Source of the DNA: Qipengyuania citrea
GTDB lineage: Bacteria; Pseudomonadota; Alphaproteobacteria; Sphingomonadales; Sphingomonadaceae
Assembly: GCF_009828015.1 (NCBI RefSeq)
Contig: NZ_WTYG01000002.1
Location: 327,359 to 391,358, forward strand
Reading direction: 5' to 3'
Length of the DNA: 64,000 bases
In this document: positions 20,097-28,755 of the stretch, piece by piece
How the letters are laid out: each line of letters starts with the position of its first letter
How positions within the stretch are numbered: the first letter of the stretch is position 1
Notes under the pieces: model-generated
Told to the model about the DNA's origin: nothing
Databases searched by the model: none
The model's input: only the letters and a program-made list of their open reading frames with translations
Position numbers and translations under genes: made by a program

Positions 20097-20489
20097 GTGT
20101 GAGTAGTCCTAACTTACGTTTGCTACCGGCCACCGGTTTTACCGGGGTCTTTACCCGTCTCTGCGCACGATTGCGCAGGCCAACGGGGCAAGAGGGCCGC
20201 TGTCTCCCGCGAGGCCGGATGCCACCGCGGAAGTCCTTTCAATCGGGGATTGAGAGAACGGGCGCGCGCCTAGGCGAAACGGGCGCGAAAGGCAAGCGAA
20301 TTGCGGGCCGCTGCCGATAGACATGGACCGCATGTTACACGGTCCGGAGCAAAAACCGGTGCTGGCGCTCCGCTTCGTGCAAACGGCGGGATGCCGCAGG
20401 GTCGATAGCAAGGGGAGGGGCATCGCTGGCACCATGCGCCGGCCCGGGCCATGTAGGAAAGCGCCCCGCGCGCCGCTTCCCGGGACCGC
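20097..20489 (-). promoter_or_regulatory. cmk-rpsA intergenic region: rpsA promoter and structured leader
   Basis: The only gene-free stretch above 300 bases outside the tRNA region. On the minus strand TTGCCT (20290-20295) and TAGGCG (20267-20272), 17 bases apart, form a candidate promoter that would give a leader of about 165 bases. The leader contains a perfect hairpin CTGCGCA-CGAT-TGCGCAG (20161-20178), another ACCGG-CCA-CCGGT (20125-20137) and TCAATC-CCC-GATTGA near 20240. In E. coli the rpsA leader is folded and binds S1 for autoregulation; a similar role here is inference. Confidence 0.5.
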
Positions 20490-21110
20490 TCAGCCGATAG
20501 CCTGCTCGACTGCCTCGATCGCCGCGGCGACGGCCTCGTCCTTGTCGAGGTCGCTGGTGTCGATCACCATGGCATCGGGGGCCGGTACCAGCGGCGCGAC
20601 GGCGCGGTTGCGGTCGCGTTCGTCGCGGCGCCGCAAATCGTCCTGGATCTCGAGCAGGTTCACGCCCGCGCCGCGTTCGCGCATTTCGAGGAAGCGGCGC
20701 TGCGCGCGCGCCTCGACGCTGGCGGTGACGAACAGCTTGGCCTGCGCCTCGGGCGCGATCACCGTGCCGATGTCGCGCCCGTCGAGCACGGCGCCGGTGT
20801 CGCGCGTGGCGAAGCTGCGCTGGCGGTCGAACAGCGCCTGCCGCACCGCCGGGTGAACCGACACGCGGCTTGCCAATCCGCCGGTCTGCTCATCGCGCAA
20901 TGCGGGATCGCCGAGCAGAGTATCGGGAAAGGCGGTGGCGGCGAGCGCATCGCCGGCGTCGTCCGGGTCGCCGCCATCGAGGAAGACCTGCCGGCCGACT
21001 GCGCGATAGAGCAGCCCGGTATCGAGATGGGGCAGGCCGAAATGGGCTGCCAGGGCCTTGGCGATCGTGCCTTTCCCGCTGGCAGTCGGTCCGTCTACGG
21101 CAATGATCAT
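20490..21110 (-). CDS. cmk: Cytidylate kinase
   Basis: Phosphorylates CMP and dCMP with ATP. The P-loop GPTASGKGT is at the N-terminus, and TGLLYRAVG and [13 protein letters not shown] are the nucleotide-binding segments of bacterial CMP kinases; [10 protein letters not shown] is the lid region. The ATG overlaps the stop of the upstream small membrane protein as ATGA, giving 206 residues. Aro-cmk-rpsA is a common bacterial order. Confidence 0.96.
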   Translation of the reverse strand: MIIAVDGPTASGKGTIAKALAAHFGLPHLDTGLLYRAVGRQVFLDGGDPDDAGDALAATAFPDTLLGDPALRDEQTGGLASRVSVHPAVRQALFDRQRSFATRDTGAVLDGRDIGTVIAPEAQAKLFVTASVEARAQRRFLEMRERGAGVNLLEIQDDLRRRDERDRNRAVAPLVPAPDAMVIDTSDLDKDEAVAAAIEAVEQAIG

Positions 21111-21376
21111 GCTTCGCGTTCCTGTGTCTTGCGCGTGCCCCGCACGGCCTTGGCGATGCCGAAGATCGCGATGGCGGCCCAGAATCCCTCGAGCACGAGG
21201 CTCGGCCAATTGGTATGCACCAGCAGCGAGACGGTAAGCAGCGCTGCCCCCATGAGATTGGTGCCATGCAGAACGAACGGGTTGGGCGCATCCTTGATGG
21301 TCAGATAGCCATAGGCGCCGATAATGCAGGCGGTGCCGACGAAACCAACCCAGCTGGCCCAGTCGAGCCCGGTCAT
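21107..21376 (-). CDS. CBU_0592-like small membrane protein
   Basis: An 89-residue integral membrane protein with three predicted helices (about 8-27, 38-56 and 60-78) and a basic C-terminus ([11 protein letters not shown]). It contains [13 protein letters not shown] and [16 protein letters not shown], reminiscent of the CBU_0592 family of unknown function. It is locked between aroA and cmk by ATGA overlaps at both ends, so all three are probably translated as one unit. No function can be assigned. Confidence 0.75.
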   Translation of the reverse strand: MTGLDWASWVGFVGTACIIGAYGYLTIKDAPNPFVLHGTNLMGAALLTVSLLVHTNWPSLVLEGFWAAIAIFGIAKAVRGTRKTQEREA

Positions 21377-22680
21377 GCCGCGGCCTGCGCGATCAGATCG
21401 ATGAAATTGGGGAAGCTGGTGGCGATCGGTTCGGCGCTGTCGATGGCGACGCCGTCGCCGCTAGCGAGCCCTGCGACCGCCATGCTCATCGCGATGCGGT
21501 GGTCGAGATGCGTGGTAACCGGACCGCCGCCGGGCAGCGGCGTGCCGCCGGTGCCCGTTATGGTCAGCCCGTCGTCGCTTTCCTCGACCTTTGCCCCGGC
21601 CAGGCGCAGCGCGGCCGCCATGGCGGAGAGGCGGTCGCTTTCCTTGACGCGCAATTCCTCCAATCCACGGGTGATGGTGGTGCCGCGCGCCAGCGCTGCG
21701 GCCACGAACAGAACGGGAAATTCGTCGATCATGCTGGGGGCGATCGCCGGGTCGACTGCAATCCCTTCGAGGACGGCGTGGCGTACACGCAGATCGGCCA
21801 CCGGCTCGCCGCCGACCTCGCGCTCGTCGATGAATGCGATATCCGCGCCCATCTGCCGCAGCACGCGGAAGATGCCATCGCGCGTGGGATTGAGGCCGAC
21901 GTTCTCGATCACCAGGTCGCTGCCGGGCACGATGCTGGCGGCGACGGCAAAGAACGCCGCCGAGGATGGATCGCCCGGCACTTCGATATCACAGGGGTGC
22001 AAATCGGCGGGGCCGTGGATGCGGATGATCCGCGCGCCATCACCCTCTTCCACGCTCAGTTCAGCACCGAAGCCGCGCAGCATGCGTTCGGTATGGTCGC
22101 GCGTGGCGACCGGTTCGATCACGCTGGTGACGCCGGGCGTGTTGAGGCCTGCCAGGAGCACCGCGCTCTTGACCTGCGCGCTGGCGACCGGGAGGCGGTA
22201 TTCGATCGGTACGGCGGGCTGGAGGCCTTCCATCATCAGCGGCAAAGTGCCGCCGGGGGAGGGGGTGAAGCTGGCCCCCATCTGCGACAGCGGATCGATC
22301 ACCCGGCCCATCGGGCGCTTCGACAGGCTGGCATCGCCGGTAAAGGCGGCGGTGATGCCATGGCTGGCGATGAGCCCCATCAGCAGCCGCGTCGAGGTGC
22401 CCGAATTGCCCATGTCGAGCGCCTCGCCGGGCTGCAGCAGCCCGCCGACGCCGACCCCGTCGACCACCCAGTCGGACCCGTCGCGATCGATCCGCGCGCC
22501 CATCGCGCGCAGCGCGGCGGCAGTGGCCAGCACGTCTTCGCCCTCGAGCAGGCCCGAAATGCGGTTGCGGCCCACGGCCAGCGCCCCGAACATGAGCGCG
22601 CGGTGGCTGATCGACTTGTCGCCGGGGACGCGGATGCGCCCGGTCAGCGGGCCGGAAGGAAAGAAGGTATGGGCGGTCAA
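21373..22680 (-). CDS. aroA: 3-phosphoshikimate 1-carboxyvinyltransferase (EPSP synthase)
   Basis: Shikimate-pathway enzyme joining shikimate-3-phosphate and PEP. The N-terminal [12 protein letters not shown] carries the substrate-binding lysine and serine, and [16 protein letters not shown] [14 protein letters not shown] is the PEP loop; the C-terminal region has [15 protein letters not shown] and [13 protein letters not shown] chose the TTG at 22680 ([10 protein letters not shown]), preceded by GGGACAA; ATG codons further upstream would add 52 residues that look non-coding. The sequence near the PEP loop (GNSGTS) and S-rich segment resembles class II-like alphaproteobacterial enzymes, but class cannot be settled by eye. 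Confidence 0.93.
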   Translation of the reverse strand: MTAHTFFPSGPLTGRIRVPGDKSISHRALMFGALAVGRNRISGLLEGEDVLATAAALRAMGARIDRDGSDWVVDGVGVGGLLQPGEALDMGNSGTSTRLLMGLIASHGITAAFTGDASLSKRPMGRVIDPLSQMGASFTPSPGGTLPLMMEGLQPAVPIEYRLPVASAQVKSAVLLAGLNTPGVTSVIEPVATRDHTERMLRGFGAELSVEEGDGARIIRIHGPADLHPCDIEVPGDPSSAAFFAVAASIVPGSDLVIENVGLNPTRDGIFRVLRQMGADIAFIDEREVGGEPVADLRVRHAVLEGIAVDPAIAPSMIDEFPVLFVAAALARGTTITRGLEELRVKESDRLSAMAAALRLAGAKVEESDDGLTITGTGGTPLPGGGPVTTHLDHRIAMSMAVAGLASGDGVAIDSAEPIATSFPNFIDLIAQAAA

Positions 22681-22849
22681 GCGATTGTCCCGTATGACGC
22701 TGGTGGCGGAACGCCGCGCTTTGACAGTGGCAATGCGTTCTGGCAAGGCGCGCGCGCTGTTGATTCCTGCATGGCAGGTTCCCATCAATACGATTACGAA
22801 TTCACGGCCCCGGGCGTAACGGCTGGGGCGGCACACTCAAGGATTACAC

Positions 22850-23197
22850 ATGGTCAAACCGGAATGGGGCACCAAGCGGACGTGCCCGAACTGCGGCACC
22901 CGCTTCTACGATCTGAACAAGGACGAACCCGTCACCTGCATCGAATGCGGTGAGGAATGGTCGCCCGAGCCCGTGCTCAAGTCGAAGCAGCCGATCCTTG
23001 CCGAGGAAGAAAGCAAGAAGAAGAAGGACGCCGAGGCGGACAGCGATCTGGGCGGCGACGACGACGATGACGATCTCGACATCGATATCGACGAGGACAG
23101 CGATTCTCCCGACAATGAAGTCGACCTCGGCGGCGACGACGACCTCGGCGTCGAAACCAAGTCCAAGGGCGACGACGACAACGTCGACGAAAGCTGA
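22850..23197 (+). CDS. TIGR02300 family FYDLN-type acidic protein
   Basis: A 115-residue protein of a family restricted mainly to alphaproteobacteria. The N-terminus has a zinc-ribbon-like pair of CxxC motifs (CPNC and CIEC) around the signature TRFYDLN. The rest is a lysine-rich linker and then a low-complexity aspartate-rich tail. AAGGA precedes the ATG. It is divergent from aroA and followed by tRNA-Ala. Function is unknown; the metal-ribbon plus acidic tail suggests a nucleic-acid or protein partner, but this is inference. Confidence 0.88.
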   Translation: MVKPEWGTKRTCPNCGTRFYDLNKDEPVTCIECGEEWSPEPVLKSKQPILAEEESKKKKDAEADSDLGGDDDDDDLDIDIDEDSDSPDNEVDLGGDDDLGVETKSKGDDDNVDES

Positions 23198-23206
23198 TTT
23201 TTTCTC

Positions 23207-23235
23207 TTGCGTTGCGCGGGGCGGCCCCATAAAGG
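23207..23235 (+). promoter_or_regulatory. Candidate promoter of tRNA-Ala
   Basis: TTGCGT (23207-23212), a 17-base spacer and TAAAGG (23230-23235), about 50 bases ahead of the tRNA. The GC-rich surroundings after the -10 would suit a stringently controlled stable-RNA promoter. Predicted by eye. Confidence 0.4.
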
Positions 23236-23288
23236 GCTGCCTCCGCAAGGCTGGCGCACCTCCCAGGGGGCGCCATGAAAAATGGCTC

Positions 23289-23364
<76 letters not shown>

Positions 23365-23552
23365 TTTTCCCCATTGCGGGCCGGATATGTTGGTAGCAGG
23401 CCGCGACGACGGTTGCGGCTTGCTTCCACCACACCCGGGCAGACAGTTCTGGGTTTCACCGGGGAATTCCCCACGCTGGCCAACGAGTTTTCGTTCGCCG
23501 GCGTTTTTCGCGTCTATTCGGGCCGCCCGCGGTTCGGAAGGAGTAAGCAGGC

Positions 23553-25040
23553 ATGTTCGACAATCTGTCCGATCGCCTCGGTAACGTCTTCGACCGCCTG
23601 AAGGGGCGCGGCGCGCTGTCCGAAAGCGACGTGCGCGAAGCCATGCGCGAGATTCGCGTGGCGCTGCTCGAAGCCGATGTCGCGCTGCCCGTGGTCCGCC
23701 GCTTTATCGATGCGGTGACCGAGAAATCGGTCGGCCAGGACGTGCTGCGCTCGGTTACGCCGGGCCAGCAGGTCGTCAAGATCGTCGATGACGAGCTGGT
23801 GGCGATGCTCGGCGGAGGCGGGGATGCCGATCCCGCCGACCGCGAACTCAATTTCGCGGCCAAGCCGCCGGTGGTGATCATGATGGTCGGCCTGCAGGGT
23901 TCGGGCAAGACGACCACGACTGCCAAGCTGGGCAAGCTGCTCAAGGAAAAGCACGGCAAGAAGGCGATGATGGCGTCGCTCGACGTCAACCGTCCGGCGG
24001 CGCAGGAACAGCTCAAGGTGCTCGGCGAACAGGTCGATGTCGCCACGCTGCCGATCATCGAGGGCCAGCAGCCGGTCGATATCGCCCGCCGGGCGATGGA
24101 CAGCGCCAAGCTACAGGCCGCCGACGTGCTGCTGCTCGATACGGCAGGCCGCCTGCATGTCGATGAAGCGCTGATGGCCGAGATGAAGGCCATCGCCGGC
24201 GTCTCGACGCCGACAGAAGTGCTGCTGGTGGTCGACAGCCTGACCGGCCAGGACGCGGTCAATGTCGCGCAGAGCTTCACCGGCGAAGTGCCGCTGACCG
24301 GCGTGGTGCTGACCCGCATGGATGGCGATGCGCGCGGCGGTGCGGCGCTGTCGATGCGCTATGTCACCGGCAAGCCGATCAAGTTTGCAGGGACCGGCGA
24401 AAAGCTCGACGCGATCGAGGCGTTCGACCCCAAGCGCGTGGCGGGCCGCATCCTCGGAATGGGCGATGTCGTCAGCCTGGTCGAAAAGGCCGCGCAGGGC
24501 ATCCAGCAGGACGAGGCGGAAGCGCTCGCCAAGAAGATGGCCAAGGGCCAGTTCGACCTCGAAGACCTGCGCATGCAGTTGAAGCAGATGCAGAACATGG
24601 GCGGGCTGGGCATGCTCGCGGGGATGCTGCCGGGCATGAAGAAGGCCAAGGCAGCGATGGCCGCGTCGAACATGGACGACCGGGTGCTGCTGCACATGGA
24701 TGCGATCATCGGGTCGATGACCGCCAAGGAGCGCAAGAACCCCGCGCTGCTCAACGCCAAGCGCAAGAAGCGCGTGGCAGCGGGGTCGGGCACGCAGGTG
24801 CAGGACGTCAACAAGGTGCTGAAGATGCACCAGGAGATGTCGCGCGCCATGAAGCAGATCAAGAAGATGGGCGGGCTTAAGGGCCTCGGCGCTTTGTTCG
24901 GCAAGGGGGGCATGGGTGCCGCCATGCCGGGTCTTGGCGGTCCGGGCGGCGGGATGCCCGGAATGGGCGGCGGCAAGGGGCCGGGGGTGGATCCCTCCAC
25001 GCTCCCGCCCGACCTGCAGGACCTGCTCAACAAGAAATAG
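23553..25040 (+). CDS. ffh: Signal recognition particle protein Ffh
   Basis: GTPase that binds signal sequences and 4.5S RNA for co-translational membrane targeting. The N domain (residues 1-90) is followed by the G domain with GLQGSGKTTTTAKL (about 108-121), DTAGRLHVDE and TRMDGDARGGAAL, then the methionine-rich M domain from about 320, with many M residues in QLKQMQNMGGLGMLAGMLPGM. The C-terminus is an unusual Gly/Met/Pro-rich tail of about 45 residues. GGAAGGAG precedes the ATG. It leads the rpsP-rimM group. Confidence 0.97.
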   Translation: MFDNLSDRLGNVFDRLKGRGALSESDVREAMREIRVALLEADVALPVVRRFIDAVTEKSVGQDVLRSVTPGQQVVKIVDDELVAMLGGGGDADPADRELNFAAKPPVVIMMVGLQGSGKTTTTAKLGKLLKEKHGKKAMMASLDVNRPAAQEQLKVLGEQVDVATLPIIEGQQPVDIARRAMDSAKLQAADVLLLDTAGRLHVDEALMAEMKAIAGVSTPTEVLLVVDSLTGQDAVNVAQSFTGEVPLTGVVLTRMDGDARGGAALSMRYVTGKPIKFAGTGEKLDAIEAFDPKRVAGRILGMGDVVSLVEKAAQGIQQDEAEALAKKMAKGQFDLEDLRMQLKQMQNMGGLGMLAGMLPGMKKAKAAMAASNMDDRVLLHMDAIIGSMTAKERKNPALLNAKRKKRVAAGSGTQVQDVNKVLKMHQEMSRAMKQIKKMGGLKGLGALFGKGGMGAAMPGLGGPGGGMPGMGGGKGPGVDPSTLPPDLQDLLNKK

Positions 25041-25074
25041 ATTTCAGACGTTTACATTCGAAAGGTAATATCAA

Positions 25075-25536
25075 ATGGCAGTTGCAATCCGTCTTTCGCG
25101 TGGTGGTGCGAAGAAGCGCCCCTACTACCGCATCGTGGTTGCCGATTCGCGTGCCGCACGCGACGGCAAGTATCTCGAGCAGATCGGCACCTACAACCCG
25201 ATGCTGCCCAAGGATTCGGGCGAGCGCGTCAAGCTCAACGAAGACCGCGCCCGCCACTGGCTGAGCGTCGGCGCCAAGCCGAGCGACCGCGTCCACCGCT
25301 TCCTCGATGCCGCCGGTATCCTCGAGCGCAGCCCGCGCAACAACCCGAAGAAGGCCGAGCCGGGCGAAGCCGCCAAGGAACGCGCCGAGGAAAAGGCCGC
25401 GAAGCAGGCTGAAGCCGAGGAAGCCGCCAAGGCTGCCGCAGAAGAAGCCAACGCTCCGGCCGAAGAAGCAGCTGCCGAAGACGCTCCCGCCGAGGAAGCC
25501 GCAGCTGAAGAAGCTACCGAAGACAAGGGCGAGTAA
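25075..25536 (+). CDS. rpsP: 30S ribosomal protein S16 with acidic Ala/Glu tail
   Basis: Small-subunit protein needed for 30S assembly. The first 85 residues are the normal S16 core ([20 protein letters not shown] near the start). The last 65 residues are a low-complexity alanine/glutamate/lysine tail with repeats of EEAAAE, making the protein 153 aa where the typical length is about 80-90. Tailed S16 proteins are known in alphaproteobacteria; the tail is probably disordered or helical. AAAGG precedes the ATG, 34 bp after ffh. Confidence 0.96.
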   Translation: MAVAIRLSRGGAKKRPYYRIVVADSRAARDGKYLEQIGTYNPMLPKDSGERVKLNEDRARHWLSVGAKPSDRVHRFLDAAGILERSPRNNPKKAEPGEAAKERAEEKAAKQAEAEEAAKAAAEEANAPAEEAAAEDAPAEEAAAEEATEDKGE

Positions 25537-25544
25537 GCGCGCCC

Positions 25545-26030
25545 ATGTCGGACAAGCCCGTCACGCTCGCTGCCGTCACCGGTGCGCATGGCGTGACGGG
25601 CGAAGTCCGCCTGAAGCTGCTCGGCGAGGGCTATGAAGCGCTCAAGCCGCACAAGAGCTTCAACGAGGGTTCGCTGACTCTCACCAAACTCCGCAGCGAC
25701 AACAAGGGCGGCGCGATCGCGCGGTTCGCCGAGGTGGCCGACCGGACCGCGGCCGAACAGCTGCGCGGCACCGCACTTGCGGTTTCGCGCGAGGACCTGC
25801 CGGCGCTGGACGAGGGGGAATTCTATTTCTCCGACCTGCTCGATCTGGCCGTCATCACCGATACGGGCGAAGCGGTGGGTCGCGTCTGCGCAGTGGAGAA
25901 TTTCGGCGCGACCGATATCGTCGAGATCGAGAAACCCGACGGCAAAAAGTTCATGGCGCCGCTGACCGCGCAGGCAGTGCCGCGCTGGGACGCGAGCCAG
26001 TTGGTGATCAACCCCGATTTCATCGGCTAG
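25545..26030 (+). CDS. rimM: Ribosome maturation factor RimM
   Basis: Assists maturation of the 3' domain of 16S rRNA near S19. The N-terminal beta-barrel begins VTLAAVTGAHGVTGEVRLK, and the C-terminal PRC-like barrel carries YFSDLLDLAVI and FMAPLTAQAVP, ending in the conserved NPDFIG. It begins 8 bases after rpsP. In most relatives trmD follows directly; here two other genes intervene. Confidence 0.95.
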   Translation: MSDKPVTLAAVTGAHGVTGEVRLKLLGEGYEALKPHKSFNEGSLTLTKLRSDNKGGAIARFAEVADRTAAEQLRGTALAVSREDLPALDEGEFYFSDLLDLAVITDTGEAVGRVCAVENFGATDIVEIEKPDGKKFMAPLTAQAVPRWDASQLVINPDFIG

Positions 26031-26049
26031 CCGGGAGGCGCCCGCAAAT

Positions 26050-26964
26050 TCAGCGCCTGAGCGGACGTTCGCGGGCGAGGTGATTGCGGATCGTGGTTGC
26101 GGCAACGCCCGCCTGTCCCATCGCATGGCTGATCTGGTCGAGTCCGATCACCACGTCGCCCGCAGCGAACAGCCCGGGCACGCTGGTTTCGAGATGGTCG
26201 TCCACCAGCACGCAGTCCTGTTCGCTGACCTCGGCCCCGCAGCTGACTGCCAATCCCGAACGCACCAGCGATCCAAGCGCGGGATAGATGCTGTCGAAGG
26301 CCATGCGGCCCGTGCCAGTGTCGAAGGCGATCCGGCCATTCTCGATCGCATAGCCGCTGCACGGGCCCGCCACCCGGGCGATCCCCGCCTCGTCCAGCGC
26401 CTGCGAACACTGTGCGGACAGGTCATGGTCGCCGTGCGGTGATACCAGCGTCAGGTCGGCCGTATAGGTGCGGATGAACTGCGCTTCGGCGGTGCCATGG
26501 TCGGCGGTGCCGATCACCGCCACGCGCTTGTCGGTCACTTCGTAGCCATCGCAGACCGGGCAATAGCGCAGCAGCCCGCGGCCGAGCGCTTCGGCGTGGA
26601 ACTGGTCGTCCATCCCTTCCGGCCGGTTGTTGACCACGCCGGTCGCCAGCAGGACGGTGCGCGCGCGGAAGTCCTCGTCGTCGCAGCGCACGATGAACTG
26701 GTCGCCATCGCGCCGCAGGTCGGTCACGCGGCGGGGTTCGCGCAGCGCGCCGTAGCGAGCCGCCTGGTCGCGCATGCGTTCGAGCAGTTCGTTGCCGTTG
26801 ATCCCGTCGGGAAAACCCGCATGATTGTGGCTGGTGGGGATCCAACTCGCCCGGCTCGTCCCGCAATCGAACATGCGGATCGAAAGGTGATAGCGCGCCA
26901 GATAGATCGCGGCGGTCAGCCCGGCGGGCCCCGCACCCACGATGATGCAATCGTCGACATTCAT
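26050..26964 (-). CDS. Thioredoxin reductase-like FAD/NAD(P) oxidoreductase
   Basis: A 304-residue pyridine nucleotide-disulfide oxidoreductase with the low-molecular-weight thioredoxin reductase layout. The N-terminal FAD loop is [17 protein letters not shown]. The redox pair CPVCDG, in the position of the TrxR CxxC, lies near residue 135. The second nucleotide loop is degenerate: [14 protein letters not shown] replaces the usual GxGxxA/G. The C-terminal FAD-contacting GLFAAGDVV is intact. It lies antisense inside the ribosomal cluster, and the true electron partner is unknown. Confidence 0.82.
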   Translation of the reverse strand: MNVDDCIIVGAGPAGLTAAIYLARYHLSIRMFDCGTSRASWIPTSHNHAGFPDGINGNELLERMRDQAARYGALREPRRVTDLRRDGDQFIVRCDDEDFRARTVLLATGVVNNRPEGMDDQFHAEALGRGLLRYCPVCDGYEVTDKRVAVIGTADHGTAEAQFIRTYTADLTLVSPHGDHDLSAQCSQALDEAGIARVAGPCSGYAIENGRIAFDTGTGRMAFDSIYPALGSLVRSGLAVSCGAEVSEQDCVLVDDHLETSVPGLFAAGDVVIGLDQISHAMGQAGVAATTIRNHLARERPLRR

Positions 26965-27089
26965 GGCAGGACTACGCACCACGCGCCGATGGGTGCCGTT
27001 CGCCGAGGCAGAATGGCCGCCGGACCGGTCCGCGCTTTTGCATGCACACGTCGGCATGGCAGGACCTTCGGCAAGGGGGATTGCAAAAG

Positions 27090-27395
27090 ATGATCGATAT
27101 GGTTTTCCTCGCCGGCGCTTACGCAGCGTTGGCCGCCGGGCTCGGTGCAGGTGTCGGCAGGGTGTCGCCTTCGATCGGGCCGCGGCTGCGCCATGCTTTC
27201 GCGGGCATCGCGCCGCTTGCCGCGGTGCTCGGGATGAAGCTGACCGAGGCCGACAGCGTGACGCTGCATGGCGTGGACCTCGCCGCGGGCGGCGGACTGG
27301 TCGTGCTGGGTATCGCCGCGTCGGCAATGGCCGCGAAAGCCTTGCCTGCCGCCAGGCGCGCTGCGCCTGCAGAGGACCGCCTGCCGATCGGCTGA
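27090..27395 (+). CDS. Small hydrophobic membrane protein of unknown function
   Basis: A 101-residue, alanine/glycine-rich protein with about three hydrophobic segments (residues 4-22, 35-50 and 67-84). No family is recognised. AAGGGGG lies about 10 bases before the ATG. It is divergent from the flavoprotein and 52 bases ahead of trmD, so it may be co-transcribed with trmD and rplS. Codon composition is like its neighbours. The low sequence complexity leaves some doubt that it is translated. Confidence 0.55.
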   Translation: MIDMVFLAGAYAALAAGLGAGVGRVSPSIGPRLRHAFAGIAPLAAVLGMKLTEADSVTLHGVDLAAGGGLVVLGIAASAMAAKALPAARRAAPAEDRLPIG

Positions 27396-27447
27396 TCCCC
27401 GCGGCCGGCTATGGCGCTGCTGCCGATTGGCGGCTAGGGCGCGCGGC

Positions 27448-28173
27448 ATGGGTTTTGCAGCCACCATTCTCACGCTCTATCCCGAGATGTTCCCCGGTCC
27501 GCTGGGGGTCAGCCTTGCCGGTCGCGCGCTCGAGCGCGGCGACTGGTCGTGCGAGACCGTGCAGATCCGCGATTTCGCCACGGACAAGCACCGCACCGTC
27601 GACGATACGCCCGCGGGCGGCGGCGCGGGGATGGTGCTCAAACCCGATGTGCTCGGCGCGGCGATCGCCAGCGTGGGCGAGGGGCGGCCGATCCTTGCCA
27701 TGACGCCGCGCGGCAAGCCGATATCGCAGGCGCGCATCCGCGCCATCGCGCAGGGCCCCGGCGTGGCCATCTTGTGCGGCCGTTTCGAAGGGTTCGACGA
27801 ACGCATTTTCGAGGCCTATCCGCAGATCGAGCAGGTCAGCCTCGCCGATATCGTCCTGTCGGGCGGCGAGACCGCTGCGCTGGCCATTCTCGACGCTTGC
27901 ATTCGCCTGCTTCCCGGCGTAATGGGCGCGCCCGATAGCGGAGTCGAGGAGTCCTACGAGAACGGGCTCATCGAATACCCGCAATATACCCGACCTCAGC
28001 AATGGGAAGGGCGCACGATCCCTGAAGTGCTGCGATCGGGGGATCATGCGAAGATCGCTGCTTGGCGCAAGGCAAGGAGCGAAGACGATACTCGGTTACG
28101 CAGGCCGGACCTTTGGGAGCGTTACTGTGACGCTCGGGACCGACCTGCCTCTGGCGCGCGGCGAAAAGACTAA
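27448..28173 (+). CDS. trmD: tRNA (guanine-N1)-methyltransferase
   Basis: Methylates G37 of tRNAs reading CNN and GGN codons, using S-adenosylmethionine in a trefoil-knot SPOUT fold. Visible landmarks are [13 protein letters not shown] at the start, [28 protein letters not shown], the knot segment [16 protein letters not shown] and YPQYTRP. The 241-aa length is normal. It is 12 bases before rplS. The usual upstream partner rimM lies 1.4 kb away because of an inserted pair of genes. Confidence 0.97.
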   Translation: MGFAATILTLYPEMFPGPLGVSLAGRALERGDWSCETVQIRDFATDKHRTVDDTPAGGGAGMVLKPDVLGAAIASVGEGRPILAMTPRGKPISQARIRAIAQGPGVAILCGRFEGFDERIFEAYPQIEQVSLADIVLSGGETAALAILDACIRLLPGVMGAPDSGVEESYENGLIEYPQYTRPQQWEGRTIPEVLRSGDHAKIAAWRKARSEDDTRLRRPDLWERYCDARDRPASGARRKD

Positions 28174-28185
28174 GGATACGGTTCG

Positions 28186-28554
28186 ATGAACCTCATTCAG
28201 CAGCTCGAAGCGGAAGCTATCGAGAACCTCGGGAAGGAAATCCCCGAATTCCGCGCCGGTGACACCGTGCGCGTCGGCGTCCGCGTTGTCGAAGGCAACC
28301 GCGAACGCGTCCAGAATTTCGAAGGCGTTGTCATTGCCCGCTCGAACCGCGGCATGGGCAGCAACTTCACCGTGCGCAAGATGTCGTTCGGCGAAGGTGT
28401 GGAACGCGTGTTCCCGCTCTACTCGCCGATCATCGACAGCATCACCGTGGTGCGTCGCGGCATCGTGCGTCGTGCCAAGCTCTATTACCTGCGCGGCCGC
28501 ACCGGCAAGCGCGCGCGTATCGCGGAACGCCGCGACAACGCGCCCAAGGCGTAA
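28186..28554 (+). CDS. rplS: 50S ribosomal protein L19
   Basis: Large-subunit protein at the 30S-50S interface. The 122-residue sequence has [30 protein letters not shown] and the C-terminal [19 protein letters not shown] characteristic of L19. It is the last gene of the translation cluster; a strong terminator follows 33 bases later. Confidence 0.97.
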   Translation: MNLIQQLEAEAIENLGKEIPEFRAGDTVRVGVRVVEGNRERVQNFEGVVIARSNRGMGSNFTVRKMSFGEGVERVFPLYSPIIDSITVVRRGIVRRAKLYYLRGRTGKRARIAERRDNAPKA

Positions 28555-28587
28555 GCGCAAACAGCAGTTCTCTTCGCGAGAATCTTG

Positions 28588-28620
28588 GGGCGGTTTTCCT
28601 TCGGGGAGACCGCCCTTTTT
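28588..28620 (+). terminator. Rho-independent terminator of the rplS cluster
   Basis: A 12-bp stem with three G-T pairs (28588-28599 with 28604-28615), closed by a TTCG tetraloop and followed by five T. It lies 33 bases after rplS and is the clearest terminator in the window. Confidence 0.9.
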
Positions 28621-28755
28621 GCATCTTGCGCCGCAGTTGCCGGGGGAGGGAGCACAAGCCTTTACCCGGGCCGGCGGGGCATGGCGCGGGCCCGGTGCTT
28701 GCAATCGCGCCACCGCGTTGCGAGGAAGCAGCCGATCGATCCTTGGGGAGAACCT

